Source: CALCNS01 sp937897315 (GTDB taxonomy: Bacteria; Bacillota; JAAYKD01). From it: DNA of 64,000 nt. Of the stretch, positions 17,042 to 24,687 are shown piece by piece. Numbering within the stretch: position 1 is the stretch's first letter; each line of letters opens with the position of its first letter. Position numbers and translations under genes: made by a program. The DNA lies in the NCBI GenBank assembly GCA_036744005.1, contig DAINOJ010000009.1, positions 30,286 to 94,285 on the forward strand, given 5' to 3'. Below the pieces are notes generated by a model, which saw only the letters and a program-made list of their open reading frames with translations, was not told the DNA's origin and did not search any database.

Positions 17042-18076
17042 ATGATGAATCAAAAATACACCGATTATATGCTGGATGTTCTGGAACGATTGTTGGCTGT
17101 AAAAAGTCCTTCCGGATATAGCAAAGAAATCACTCAATTTCTGTCCGATGAATTGAAGTCCATGGGGTATACTCCCAATTTGCTTCGCAAAGGTGGTGTT
17201 ACCGTTGATTTGGGTGGGGTAGGTTCTCCCGTCATGCTCTTCGGTCATGTCGATACCTTAGGGGGCGTTGTCGCTTCCATAAAGAGCAACGGAGCACTCA
17301 TGCTCAATAACGTAGGTGGTTTGAATCCGAACAATACCGAAACCGAAACCGTAACGGTGATTACCCGCGATGGTCGCGAGTATGAAGGTACCTTGCAAGT
17401 GGCGAATGCCTCGGTACACGTAAATCCCAATGTCAATAACCCGCGCAATTTTAAGGAAAACATTGAGGTTTTATTGGATGAGTTTGTTACCTCTGCTGCC
17501 GATACCGAAAAGTTAGGCATTCAAAACGGAGACTTTATTGCCGTACATCCGCGCTTTATGGTCACCTCGAAAGGGTACATCAAGAGCCGATTCCTCGATG
17601 ATAAAGCGTCTTCTGCTGTATTATTGGCCTTAGCAAAGTATTTTGTAGAAGAGAAAATCACTCCCAAACGCAATGTGTGGTTGAGTTTCACCATGTTTGA
17701 AGAGATTGGTCACGGCGGAGCAACCGGTATTCCCGAGTGCATCGAAGACATAATTGCTGTAGATATGGGTTGCGTTGGCCAAGGCTTAAAGTGTACAGAG
17801 CGTATGGTGTCCATTTGCCCGAAGGATTCAGGCGGTGTTTATCATTATGATTTGACCAACGAACTGATTGCTGCGGCTAAAAAGGCCGGTGTGGATTATG
17901 CTCTTGATGTGTATCCGCAATATGGCTCCGACGTGGAAGTCTCTCTTCGTGCCGGTTACGATGTCCGACATGGGCTGATTGGCCCAGGAGTGTATGCTTC
18001 TCACGGTTATGAGAGAACGCATATCGATGGGCTAAACAATACCTTCAAGTTGCTGGAAGCCTACTTGGTTCAGTAA
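17042..18076 (+). CDS. M42 family metallopeptidase (glutamyl aminopeptidase/endoglucanase-like)
   Basis: A 344-residue dinuclear zinc or cobalt aminopeptidase. Ligand and catalytic motifs appear in order: FGHVDTLG, FLDDKASSA, MFEEIGHGG (catalytic Glu pair), VDMGCVG and a C-terminal RTHIDGLNNT with the last His. This is the tetrahedral aminopeptidase family acting on oligopeptides in the cytosol. Longer in-frame starts from 16934 lack a binding site. GGAGGAGG at 17030-17037 serves ATG 17042 or 17045. Confidence 0.9.
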   Translation: MMNQKYTDYMLDVLERLLAVKSPSGYSKEITQFLSDELKSMGYTPNLLRKGGVTVDLGGVGSPVMLFGHVDTLGGVVASIKSNGALMLNNVGGLNPNNTETETVTVITRDGREYEGTLQVANASVHVNPNVNNPRNFKENIEVLLDEFVTSAADTEKLGIQNGDFIAVHPRFMVTSKGYIKSRFLDDKASSAVLLALAKYFVEEKITPKRNVWLSFTMFEEIGHGGATGIPECIEDIIAVDMGCVGQGLKCTERMVSICPKDSGGVYHYDLTNELIAAAKKAGVDYALDVYPQYGSDVEVSLRAGYDVRHGLIGPGVYASHGYERTHIDGLNNTFKLLEAYLVQ

Positions 18077-18088
18077 TCTTAAAAAAAT

Positions 18089-18122
18089 AATGGGAGTGGC
18101 AAAACGCCACTCCCATTTTCTT
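18089..18122. terminator. Bidirectional terminator
   Basis: An 11-base stem ATGGGAGTGGC/GCCACTCCCAT with a 5-base loop. T-runs lie on both sides (TTTTCTTG on plus, TTATTTTTTT on minus), so it ends both the M42 gene and the convergent selenoprotein gene. Confidence 0.88.
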
Positions 18123-18125
18123 GTC

Positions 18126-18326
18126 TTACTTTAGACCCAATGCTGCATTGAGGTTCTTCACCAATGCGTTTACATCGATACCATGAGCCATACAACCTTG
18201 TTCTAACGTCTCAAACTGAGCCGCAGCACAACCAAGTCAACCCATACCGGATTGCATCAGAACCATGGCTGCTGCAGGATATTTCTGCACTAGTTCGGTG
18301 ATGCCAATGTCTTTCGTAATCATCAT
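18126..18326 (-). CDS. Putative selenocysteine-containing DUF1858 (hybrid-cluster-associated redox-disulfide) protein, UGA at codon 30
   Basis: A 66-codon minus-strand gene that a standard ORF call misses because codon 30 is TGA (18239-18237). Read through, it begins MITKDIGITELVQKYP and ends in VNALVKNLNAALGLK. It matches the DUF1858 / TIGR03980 family: 60-70 residues, a GMxCxGC core, then an ETLEQG segment and HGIDV. TGA falls exactly on the first Cys of that core, giving GMG-U-LGC, a UxxC redox motif. The frame is intact on both sides of TGA. It has AAAGGAG at 18338-18332, an extended -10 promoter and a terminator. A hairpin fitting a bacterial SECIS follows the TGA. The alternative, a Cys-to-stop mutant pseudogene, is less likely. 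The function in redox chemistry is inferred. Confidence 0.82.
18206..18239 (-). promoter_or_regulatory. Candidate bacterial SECIS element
   Basis: From the TGA (18239-18237) onward, the mRNA can fold GCGGCUCA (18224-18217) with UGAGACGU (18213-18206). That is seven pairs with one G-A mismatch around the apical loop GUU. The loop lies 21-23 nucleotides after UGA and holds the G and U expected for SelB recognition. Confidence 0.65.
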
Positions 18327-18349
18327 TCATCGCTCCTTTATTGTTTCGA

Positions 18350-18367
18350 AAAGCCCTCATGGCTTTT
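18350..18367 (-). other. Leader hairpin upstream of the selenoprotein gene
   Basis: AAAAGCC/GGCTTTT with a short loop lies between the minus-strand -10 box and the ribosome binding site. It could act as an attenuator or mRNA stabiliser; no function is shown. Confidence 0.4.
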
Positions 18368-18378
18368 GTCTTACTTTG

Positions 18379-18387
18379 ATTATATCA
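18379..18387 (-). promoter_or_regulatory. Extended -10 promoter of the selenoprotein gene
   Basis: The minus strand reads TGATATAAT: TATAAT (18384-18379) preceded by TG-N. No good -35 box is visible, as is common for extended -10 promoters. Confidence 0.6.
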
Positions 18388-18505
18388 TGATTTTCTATAA
18401 AGGAAAAGAGATTTGTATCACATATTTGTAAAGCTTTTCTTGTCAACTTGAGAAAGTAGGAGTAGAATAAAAAAGATCGATTGAGTTTCAGAAAGGAGGT
18501 TCCGC

Positions 18506-19117
18506 ATGTTAAAACTATGGTCCGCGCGATTGGTCTTACGAGATATAGAAAGCCGTGATGTAGAGGATTTTGTTCGTTGGTATACCATAGACACCGAGTG
18601 GATGAACTGGGACGCTCCTTGGGAAGCCTCCGATGATATTGATGTAGAAGCGGTGAGGCAGTTCTATGGGAAACGCGTAGCTGCAACAACCACGGGCACC
18701 CGGCATCGCTTCCAAATGGAAACGACACAAGGAGAGCATATCGGCTGGGTGACTTCTTATCGTATGCCGGATGAACACCCTGCTATTGGCATCGATATAC
18801 CGAATCCGGTATTCCGTAATCGCGGCTTTGGTCGCTTGGCCTACCAAATGTTCTTGCAGTATTTGCTCTCGGAGGGTCATGAAAAGATTTATACTCAAAC
18901 CTGGTCCGGCAATCTCCCGATGATTCGCCTAGCGGAAAAGGTTGGTTTTATAGAGGTAGACCGCCAAGTCAACCAAAGAGAAGTAAAAGGAGCCCTTTAT
19001 GATGGATTGACCTTTCTACTGGAGGTACCTCGCTTCTGTAGATCTTTATTGCCCGACAAGACCTGGATGATGACTGATGAAGTGAATCCTCCGGAAATTA
19101 CAATGAAACCGCTTTAG
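18506..19117 (+). CDS. GNAT family N-acetyltransferase (RimJ/RimL-like)
   Basis: A 203-residue acetyl-CoA-dependent transferase. The N-terminus LWSARLVLRDIESRDVEDFVRWY is typical of the RimJ/RimL branch (Acetyltransf_3). The acetyl-CoA loop reads FRNRGFGRLAYQ (about residues 107-118), and NLPMIRLAEKVGF is the late motif B. The substrate is unknown. It starts at an ATG after GAAAGGAGG and is monocistronic with its own terminator. Confidence 0.87.
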   Translation: MLKLWSARLVLRDIESRDVEDFVRWYTIDTEWMNWDAPWEASDDIDVEAVRQFYGKRVAATTTGTRHRFQMETTQGEHIGWVTSYRMPDEHPAIGIDIPNPVFRNRGFGRLAYQMFLQYLLSEGHEKIYTQTWSGNLPMIRLAEKVGFIEVDRQVNQREVKGALYDGLTFLLEVPRFCRSLLPDKTWMMTDEVNPPEITMKPL

Positions 19118-19132
19118 CAAAGCGGTTTTTAT
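19106..19132 (+). terminator. Terminator overlapping the acetyltransferase stop codon
   Basis: A 10-base stem AAACCGCTTT/AAAGCGGTTT at 19106-19128 with a 3-base loop, then T-rich DNA. The TAG stop lies in the stem and loop. Confidence 0.85.
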
Positions 19133-19216
19133 TTGTTTTCAAATAAATATATAATAAAAATTAAGAAGGAATTAATGAATTTTTGTGGAATACCATACAC
19201 CTTGGGAGGTGTTGAG

Positions 19217-19807
19217 TTGAAACATATCACATGGAAGTCCGGCTTGGTGATAGGGTTTGTAGCCGGTATACTGTTCGCAAGCTTAGGTTTTTGGCAATGG
19301 CAACGGCAAAACACTCCTCCGGACTTTGCTATGGATCAGCAAAATCGTGAATTCAATCCGGGAGAGAATATCTCTGCATTGGAATCCGCACCCATCGTCA
19401 TTCACTTAGCAGGTGCAGTACAACATCCCGGTTTACTAAAGGTCGCTTCCAATACACGGTTGGGTGAAGCGATTGAACAAGCCGGTGGAGCAACGAAGGA
19501 GGCTTCACTGGATGCTTTGAACTTAGCGATTGTTTTAGAAGATGGCAATCGTTATTATGTTCCGAACCAAACAGAGGTCACTATTCAAGAGAAACAAGCA
19601 GAACCGGACGATGGCAAAGTGGATTTAAATCGAGCAGATGCACAGGAACTCATGACGCTACCACAAATTGGTGAGACCCGAGCTAAGGCCATACTGGAGT
19701 ATCGCGAAAAGAATGGACCATTTCATACTACTGAAGATTTAAAGAAAGTGAACGGTATTGGGGACGGTATCTATGCCATGGTTCGCGACTTCATTACAGT
19801 GCGATGA
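19217..19807 (+). CDS. comEA: Competence DNA receptor ComEA
   Basis: A 196-residue membrane-anchored DNA-binding protein. One N-terminal helix (LVIGFVAGILFASLGFW) is followed by an SLBB-type domain with IHLAGAVQHPGLL and a paired helix-hairpin-helix C-terminus, DLNRADAQELMTLPQIGETRAKAI and DLKKVNGIGDGIYAMV. It binds incoming DNA at the cell surface for uptake by ComEC. TTG 19217 follows GGGAGGTG; ATG 19175 behind AAGAAGGA is an alternative adding 14 residues. It overlaps comEC by 4 bases. Confidence 0.92.
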   Translation: MKHITWKSGLVIGFVAGILFASLGFWQWQRQNTPPDFAMDQQNREFNPGENISALESAPIVIHLAGAVQHPGLLKVASNTRLGEAIEQAGGATKEASLDALNLAIVLEDGNRYYVPNQTEVTIQEKQAEPDDGKVDLNRADAQELMTLPQIGETRAKAILEYREKNGPFHTTEDLKKVNGIGDGIYAMVRDFITVR

Positions 19808-22137
19808 AGCAACCAACACCGATAGTAGCGGTCGCTCTTGGCTTTGTGTGCGGGATTGCATTACAAACATTCCAACCTGCGATTTTATATAGCTACGCTA
19901 TGCTCGCTCTCGCAGGAGGGTTAATCTACTGGGAAAGATTTTCTTGGCGGAACACGGCCCTCCTGGGCTTGGTTGCTGGCCTCATCGGTTTGACATATGC
20001 CCAATGGCATAGTGCCATGTTACCGGAAGTGTTGCCAGACTCTTTGCATGGTGAATCGATGACCCTGCAGGGAGTGGTCGGGGGATTTCCTTACCGCAAT
20101 AAGGAAGGAGATTGGTGCTTCTACCTAACCGACCCGCATTTCGATGGCCGATTTTTAGTGACATTGGAATCAGATAGTACGCTTTCTTGGCCGGTTCCTG
20201 GAGATGAGATGACATTACATGGAACATGTTACACACAGAGTGGTCGTATGAATTTCGGGGATCCCGATTGGGAGGTGATATCGCGCCGACGTCATATCAT
20301 CGCCCGGTTTTATGCCGATCAAGTCATCACCAAGGTCAACCATCCAATACAAGGACCATTCAGACCCATTTGGCTATTGCGCCGAACACTCTACCAAGCA
20401 TTATACCAGCACCTGCCGGGTGGTTCGCCAAGGTTGGGCAGAGATGAGGCCTCTTTTCTTTTTGGTTTGACAGTGGGGGTAGGAGATGAGCTTCCGGAGG
20501 AGTGGGAGAGCTCCTTTCAGAAAGCCGGGTTGTTGCATTTACTGGCTGTCTCTGGAGGGAATGTTGCCTTCTTTTTGTTAGGGTTGCTTTGCATCCTGCG
20601 CAGATTCCCTTTCAGCAGAGAGGGAGAAATGGTCCTTCTGCTAGTGGGGATTGCCTTTTTTGTTCTTCTAACGGGTTTGGAGTCATCGGTCATACGAGCA
20701 GGAACTATGGCCAGCTTCGCTGTCATAGCGAAATTTCGCTGGAGAAAAACCCATTGGCCTTCGCTTTTGGCCGCCACAGTGCTATGTATTTTGGCATTTC
20801 AACCATTTATGTTGTTTGAGGTGGGATTTCAGCTGTCATTTCTTGCAGTATGGGGACTGTTTGTCTGGGCGACACCCTTTATTCAGTTCTTTCAGCAACG
20901 TTGGAGTTGGCCAAGTTGGCTAGCAGTAGCGATGGGTTCCACGTTAGCAGCACAGTGGGCTGTTTTACCCTTGAGTTTACGATTGTTTCATCAGGTTTCA
21001 CTCATCGCCCCTATTAGTAACTTAGTTTTTGCTGGTTTGATCTTGCCTTCGTCGCTCTTATTGGTTTTCCTGTTGACCATCTATCCTTTTGGATTGTATT
21101 TCAGTTGGTTCTATGGATTGACCGATTTGTATTTGCAACTTTTGTTGAAATCGGGAAGCTTTTTCGCAAATTTACCCTTTGCTGTTTTTTCATTGCCCAC
21201 TCCGCCTTGGTGGTTTGTCGTATTACTGTATGGCATGCAGTTATTTCTGCGTTATGCAAAAGGTGAGTGGAGGAGGGTTTCTCAAAAGTCAGCCGTCGCT
21301 CTACTTAGTGTATGCCTTTTATGTTATTGGCATCCATGGCCATATCCATTGGAGGTCACCTTCATAGACGTGGGTCAGGGAGACAGCATTTTTCTTCGAT
21401 TCCCCAATGGTCAGACTATGTTGGTCGACGGCGGAGGTTCGATGACAGCAGATAGCAACATTGGTCTAACCGCGGTGTTGCCGTATTTACAACGGCAAGG
21501 GATACAATCTATAGATTATGCCATACTGACTCACGCGCATGGGGATCATTATCAAGGCTTGATGCAAGTTCAATCAGAAATTCCTTTTCGATATTTTCTA
21601 CATGCTTTACCTCAAACTGAGGATGTACCTCAAGATTTAACGCGGTGGTATAGTGGCTTCACACAAGAATCCCTAATTTCTTTACAGGAAGGGCAAGTGT
21701 TCTATCCGGACAAACAGGTTAGAATTGAAGTTCAATCTGCACGATTTAGCCAAGATGGAAACAACAATGACTCCATTTGTTTACATATCTCTTTTGGTCG
21801 TACTGATCTTTGGTTGACAGGCGATATGGAGCTACCGGCGGAGGAAGCTATGAATTTGCCTGTGCAATCTACAGACTTTTACACGTTGTTGAAAGTAGCT
21901 CATCATGGAGGGAAAACATCCTCCGGCGAATCTTTTCTTCGAGCGGTCGACCCAGAGATTGCGGTCATCTCGGTGGGAAGGAAGAATCGATATGGACATC
22001 CCTCTCCTGAAGTGCTTCAGCGCTTAAAGCAACGATCTTGTGAAATATACACCACATCCGAGGTAGGAGCAGTACGCTGTATCAGTAATGGCCAACAATG
22101 GCAGATCCAATGTTGCCGCACCGGTCACACAAACTAA
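19804..22137 (+). CDS. comEC: DNA internalization channel ComEC/Rec2
   Basis: A 777-residue protein with three parts. The N-terminal DUF4131-like region has two early helices. The Competence domain follows (about residues 210-490, with LLHLLAVSGGNVAF). The C-terminal metallo-beta-lactamase domain carries ILTHAHGDHYQG and VAHHGGKTSSGE metal-ligand motifs. It forms the channel taking single-stranded DNA into the cytoplasm. The length is normal and no break is seen, so the uptake channel appears intact. Confidence 0.94.
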   Translation: MKQPTPIVAVALGFVCGIALQTFQPAILYSYAMLALAGGLIYWERFSWRNTALLGLVAGLIGLTYAQWHSAMLPEVLPDSLHGESMTLQGVVGGFPYRNKEGDWCFYLTDPHFDGRFLVTLESDSTLSWPVPGDEMTLHGTCYTQSGRMNFGDPDWEVISRRRHIIARFYADQVITKVNHPIQGPFRPIWLLRRTLYQALYQHLPGGSPRLGRDEASFLFGLTVGVGDELPEEWESSFQKAGLLHLLAVSGGNVAFFLLGLLCILRRFPFSREGEMVLLLVGIAFFVLLTGLESSVIRAGTMASFAVIAKFRWRKTHWPSLLAATVLCILAFQPFMLFEVGFQLSFLAVWGLFVWATPFIQFFQQRWSWPSWLAVAMGSTLAAQWAVLPLSLRLFHQVSLIAPISNLVFAGLILPSSLLLVFLLTIYPFGLYFSWFYGLTDLYLQLLLKSGSFFANLPFAVFSLPTPPWWFVVLLYGMQLFLRYAKGEWRRVSQKSAVALLSVCLLCYWHPWPYPLEVTFIDVGQGDSIFLRFPNGQTMLVDGGGSMTADSNIGLTAVLPYLQRQGIQSIDYAILTHAHGDHYQGLMQVQSEIPFRYFLHALPQTEDVPQDLTRWYSGFTQESLISLQEGQVFYPDKQVRIEVQSARFSQDGNNNDSICLHISFGRTDLWLTGDMELPAEEAMNLPVQSTDFYTLLKVAHHGGKTSSGESFLRAVDPEIAVISVGRKNRYGHPSPEVLQRLKQRSCEIYTTSEVGAVRCISNGQQWQIQCCRTGHTN

Positions 22138-22184
22138 GGAGGGATAACCCAACTCGAAATCGAATGTTGTAATGGGGTGATTTC

Positions 22185-23222
22185 ATGGATTGGAGACAAT
22201 TACAACGCGATCTAGCTGCTGGGAGCATTGCTAATCTATATGTGATTCACGGTGAAGATACTTGGCAGGTGGACCGAAGTCGCACCAGTTTAATGGGGTT
22301 GATTCCTCAAACGGAACGTGAGTTCAATCTTGTTCATTTGGATGGCTCTGCGCTCCATATGTTGGATTTGGAAGCTCAATTACAAATCGGCCTCTTGGGG
22401 GACCGCAAGGTGATACTCATCGAAAATCTTCGTCCCATGATGAAGGGTAACGATAAAGAAGAGGATTCTTCTCAACTCGGAAGTGTAGAAGAAGAACAGA
22501 AATGGCTATATCATTTAACGCACAGCGACAATATCCTGGTCCTCTATTTTTATCAGAACTTAGACAAACGGAAACGGTTTGTAAAACAAGTGCTCAATGC
22601 GGCTAGAGTTGTGGAATGCCCTTCTTTAAAGAATAAACGAGATGATATGGTTCGCATCATCCAGGATTTACTTCAAAGCAAAAAGCTACGGGCGGATTAT
22701 GCGGTAATCGATCATTTGGTTCAAATAGCCGGAAGTCAAATCGGTATTGCTGAGCAAGAAATTGAAAAATTAGCTTTAATTTTTAAACCGGATCAACCAA
22801 TTTTGTTGAAAGATGCGCAACCATATCTGTCACCCTCGGCAGAACTGAATGTGTTTCAGCTGATGGAGCTGATTACTGGCAAGAAAAAAGTACAAGCTAT
22901 GGCACTCCTTACTGAGATTTTAAGACGAGGTGAGGAACCTTTTCGCTTGTTGGGGCTCATTCGATATCAGCTGCGTCAATTGGTGCGGGTTCAACAACTC
23001 CAAGCGAACAAAGTGTCGGAAGCCAACATGGTGCAGGCTTTGGGAATGGGTTCTTATGCTCTTAGAAAGACAGTCTTACAAGCAAAAGCATTTCGTCCGG
23101 ATACTCTCTACGAGCTGCTCTCCATACTGGTTTCTACGGAAGAAGCCATGTTGAGTGGAACGATGGATAAAAATTCTGCTTTGGAGTTGCTGATGGCGCA
23201 AATTTTTGTCAGGGTCCAATAA
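22185..23222 (+). CDS. holA: DNA polymerase III delta subunit
   Basis: A 345-residue clamp-loader subunit that opens the beta clamp. Recognised from the N-terminal LYVIHGEDTWQVDRSR, which is a degenerate P-loop region, and from ELNVFQLMELITGKKKVQAMALLTEILRRGEEPFRLLGLI, typical of HolA. Its place between comEC and rpsT is conserved in Firmicutes. ATG follows GGGGTGATTTC. Confidence 0.92.
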   Translation: MDWRQLQRDLAAGSIANLYVIHGEDTWQVDRSRTSLMGLIPQTEREFNLVHLDGSALHMLDLEAQLQIGLLGDRKVILIENLRPMMKGNDKEEDSSQLGSVEEEQKWLYHLTHSDNILVLYFYQNLDKRKRFVKQVLNAARVVECPSLKNKRDDMVRIIQDLLQSKKLRADYAVIDHLVQIAGSQIGIAEQEIEKLALIFKPDQPILLKDAQPYLSPSAELNVFQLMELITGKKKVQAMALLTEILRRGEEPFRLLGLIRYQLRQLVRVQQLQANKVSEANMVQALGMGSYALRKTVLQAKAFRPDTLYELLSILVSTEEAMLSGTMDKNSALELLMAQIFVRVQ

Positions 23223-23239
23223 GAGATTGCAACAAAGCA

Positions 23240-23277
23240 AAGAGCGCTGTCCCTCGTGTCATGAGGAACAGCGCTTT
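23240..23277. terminator. Convergent terminator between holA and rpsT
   Basis: An AGCGCTGTxCCTC/GAGGxACAGCGCT hairpin at 23243-23275. It lies between two genes transcribed toward each other; T-runs are weak on both sides. Confidence 0.7.
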
Positions 23278-23293
23278 ATGGTTACTCAGCAAA

Positions 23294-23557
23294 TTATACG
23301 GCGGCTTTGTTGAGTCGCTTGGTTAAGCGAGATTTTTTGCGTGCAGCATTGTTTTTGTGGAGAATGCCTTTTGAAACTGCTTTATCAATCTGGCTGATTG
23401 CATATTGCAAGGTTGCTTCAGAAGTTTCCGTGTGATTGGTAACAGCAACTTTGAATTTGCGAATAGAATTCCGGACTTTGGAACGAATGATATTGTTCCG
23501 AGCAGTTTTTTTGGCGGTGATTTTCACGCGCTTAATGGCAGATTTATTATTGGCCAT
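23294..23557 (-). CDS. rpsT: 30S ribosomal protein S20
   Basis: An 87-residue basic 16S rRNA-binding protein. The start MANNKSAIKRV and the C-terminal HKNNAARKKSRLTKRLN are diagnostic. The ATG at 23557 follows AAGGAGGTGAGACGC; a longer in-frame start at 23575 contains that binding site and is rejected. It is transcribed opposite to its neighbours, as in many Firmicutes. Confidence 0.97.
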   Translation of the reverse strand: MANNKSAIKRVKITAKKTARNNIIRSKVRNSIRKFKVAVTNHTETSEATLQYAISQIDKAVSKGILHKNNAARKKSRLTKRLNKAAV

Positions 23558-23633
23558 GCGTCTCACCTCCTTCATGTATTTCAGTTCTATCCGTTAACAG
23601 CGAGGCAGCAGTATTGGATAAATAGGACTTAGT

Positions 23634-23662
23634 CATTGTATCATGATTTTTTCCCTTTTGCA
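23634..23662 (-). promoter_or_regulatory. rpsT promoter
   Basis: On the minus strand, TTGCAA (23662-23657), 17-base spacer, TACAAT (23639-23634). Confidence 0.82.
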
Positions 23663-23720
23663 AGATGAAATATGAACTTTGCATGTATTTTTCTGAGCCT
23701 CCTTGGGTGTCTTGAGAATG

Positions 23721-23750
23721 ATGACAACCTCTTTGTATCTATGTTATAAT
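23721..23750 (+). promoter_or_regulatory. Sigma-A-type promoter in front of the spoIIP remnant
   Basis: ATGACA at 23721-23726, 18-base spacer, TATAAT at 23745-23750. It would start transcription at about 23757, entering the spoIIP remnant and possibly reading into the TetR and lepA genes. Confidence 0.55.
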
Positions 23751-23759
23751 AAATCCTAA

Positions 23760-23936
23760 TTCATACGGCAAATCCTCAATTATAATTGGGATGTCTTCTA
23801 CAATCAAGATTTGCACCCAGTCTCCATCATTATTGAAGTGGGTGGGCATTTGAATACGGAAGAAGAGGCCTTGCGCTCATTGGGGTTTTTGGCGGATGCT
23901 GTGGCAGAAATCTATCACAGAGGAGAAATTAAATAA
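23760..23936 (+). pseudogene. Remnant of stage II sporulation protein P (spoIIP), 3' end only
   Basis: An open stretch of 58 codons, bounded by TAA at 23757 and TAA at 23934, with no ATG and no ribosome binding site. It translates to YNQDLHPVSIIIEVGGHLN followed by TEEEALRSLGFLADAVAEIY. This is the C-terminal end of the SpoIIP amidase domain (the DLHP, IEVGG and NTxEEA features). In Firmicutes gpr and spoIIP lie between rpsT and lepA, exactly here. I see no trace of gpr or of the first ~300 residues. It is read as debris from loss of sporulation genes. Confidence 0.65.
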
Positions 23937-23984
23937 AAATCGTAAGATGAGTGAATTAGCATAGCATCAATATGTAATTTGTGA

Positions 23985-23990
23985 TATAAT
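23985..23990 (+). promoter_or_regulatory. Probable -10 box for the TetR-family gene
   Basis: TATAAT, 46 bases before the start codon; no convincing -35 box at 16-18 bases upstream. Confidence 0.4.
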
Positions 23991-24036
23991 TACCCGATGA
24001 AAAAATGGCGGATTATGCCAAAAGGGAGGATGCGAC

Positions 24037-24660
24037 ATGGCAACAGAGTCAGGCAAACTAAAAAACGAGGATCGTCTTTATAAGGAAGCGCTGCTAGAGT
24101 TTGCCGCTCATAGCTACGAAACAGCCTCCATTAATGAAATTTTAAAAAGGGCTTCCGTATCGAAAGGAAGCTTTTATCACCATTTTACCGATAAGTTGCA
24201 GTTGTATTTGGAGATTCTCGATCGCGTTTCCAGTATTCAAGCCGAGTTTGCTCAGCGGCGTTTTCAAGAAATTCGCCCGGTTGGTCGATTGGATTTCTTT
24301 ATTCTTTTAAAAGTACAGGGTCGACTCATTTTGGATTTTGCCGATGCTTATCCGATTGAGGCCTCTTTTCTCCGGAATGTTCGCAGCGAAACAGACAGCT
24401 TACAAGAAATGATCGCTCAGCGCTACTCCATAGAAGGTTTGGAATACTATAGCCATATGATTGAACAAGCCATTGGCCGTGGGGAACTCCGTAAAGATTT
24501 ACCGGTAGAAGTGATGGGCAGACTGATCAATCATGTGATGATAAACTTACAGGAGTTTGCATTACCACGCAGCAATTTTTTAGGAACCCGAGATGAAGCA
24601 GCCATTACGGCTCAATTGGATTATTTACTCAGCTTGCTTCGAAGCGGTATGCGCCGTTAA
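24037..24660 (+). CDS. TetR/AcrR family transcriptional regulator
   Basis: A 207-residue regulator. The N-terminal helix-turn-helix reads ETASINEILKRASVSKGSFYHHFTDKLQLYLEIL, a textbook TetR DNA-binding domain. The C-terminal ~150 residues are a helical ligand/dimer domain with no recognisable specificity. It is inserted between the spoIIP remnant and lepA, with no transporter or enzyme gene beside it as an obvious target. AAAAGGGAGGATGCGAC precedes ATG 24037. Confidence 0.9.
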   Translation: MATESGKLKNEDRLYKEALLEFAAHSYETASINEILKRASVSKGSFYHHFTDKLQLYLEILDRVSSIQAEFAQRRFQEIRPVGRLDFFILLKVQGRLILDFADAYPIEASFLRNVRSETDSLQEMIAQRYSIEGLEYYSHMIEQAIGRGELRKDLPVEVMGRLINHVMINLQEFALPRSNFLGTRDEAAITAQLDYLLSLLRSGMRR

Positions 24661-24687
24661 GAAACCTCAGGAAGGTAGGAACCCTTT

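Noticed and set aside
18237..18239. TGA as a plain nonsense mutation making a pseudogene of the DUF1858 gene
   Set aside because: Everything else in the gene and its signals is intact, TGA falls precisely on the redox Cys position, and a SECIS-like stem follows. A random stop would not be expected to show all three. It remains the main alternative.
23760..23936. Small intact gene
   Set aside because: No ATG, GTG or TTG start with a binding site gives a sensible protein; the upstream boundary is a stop codon next to the predicted transcription start.
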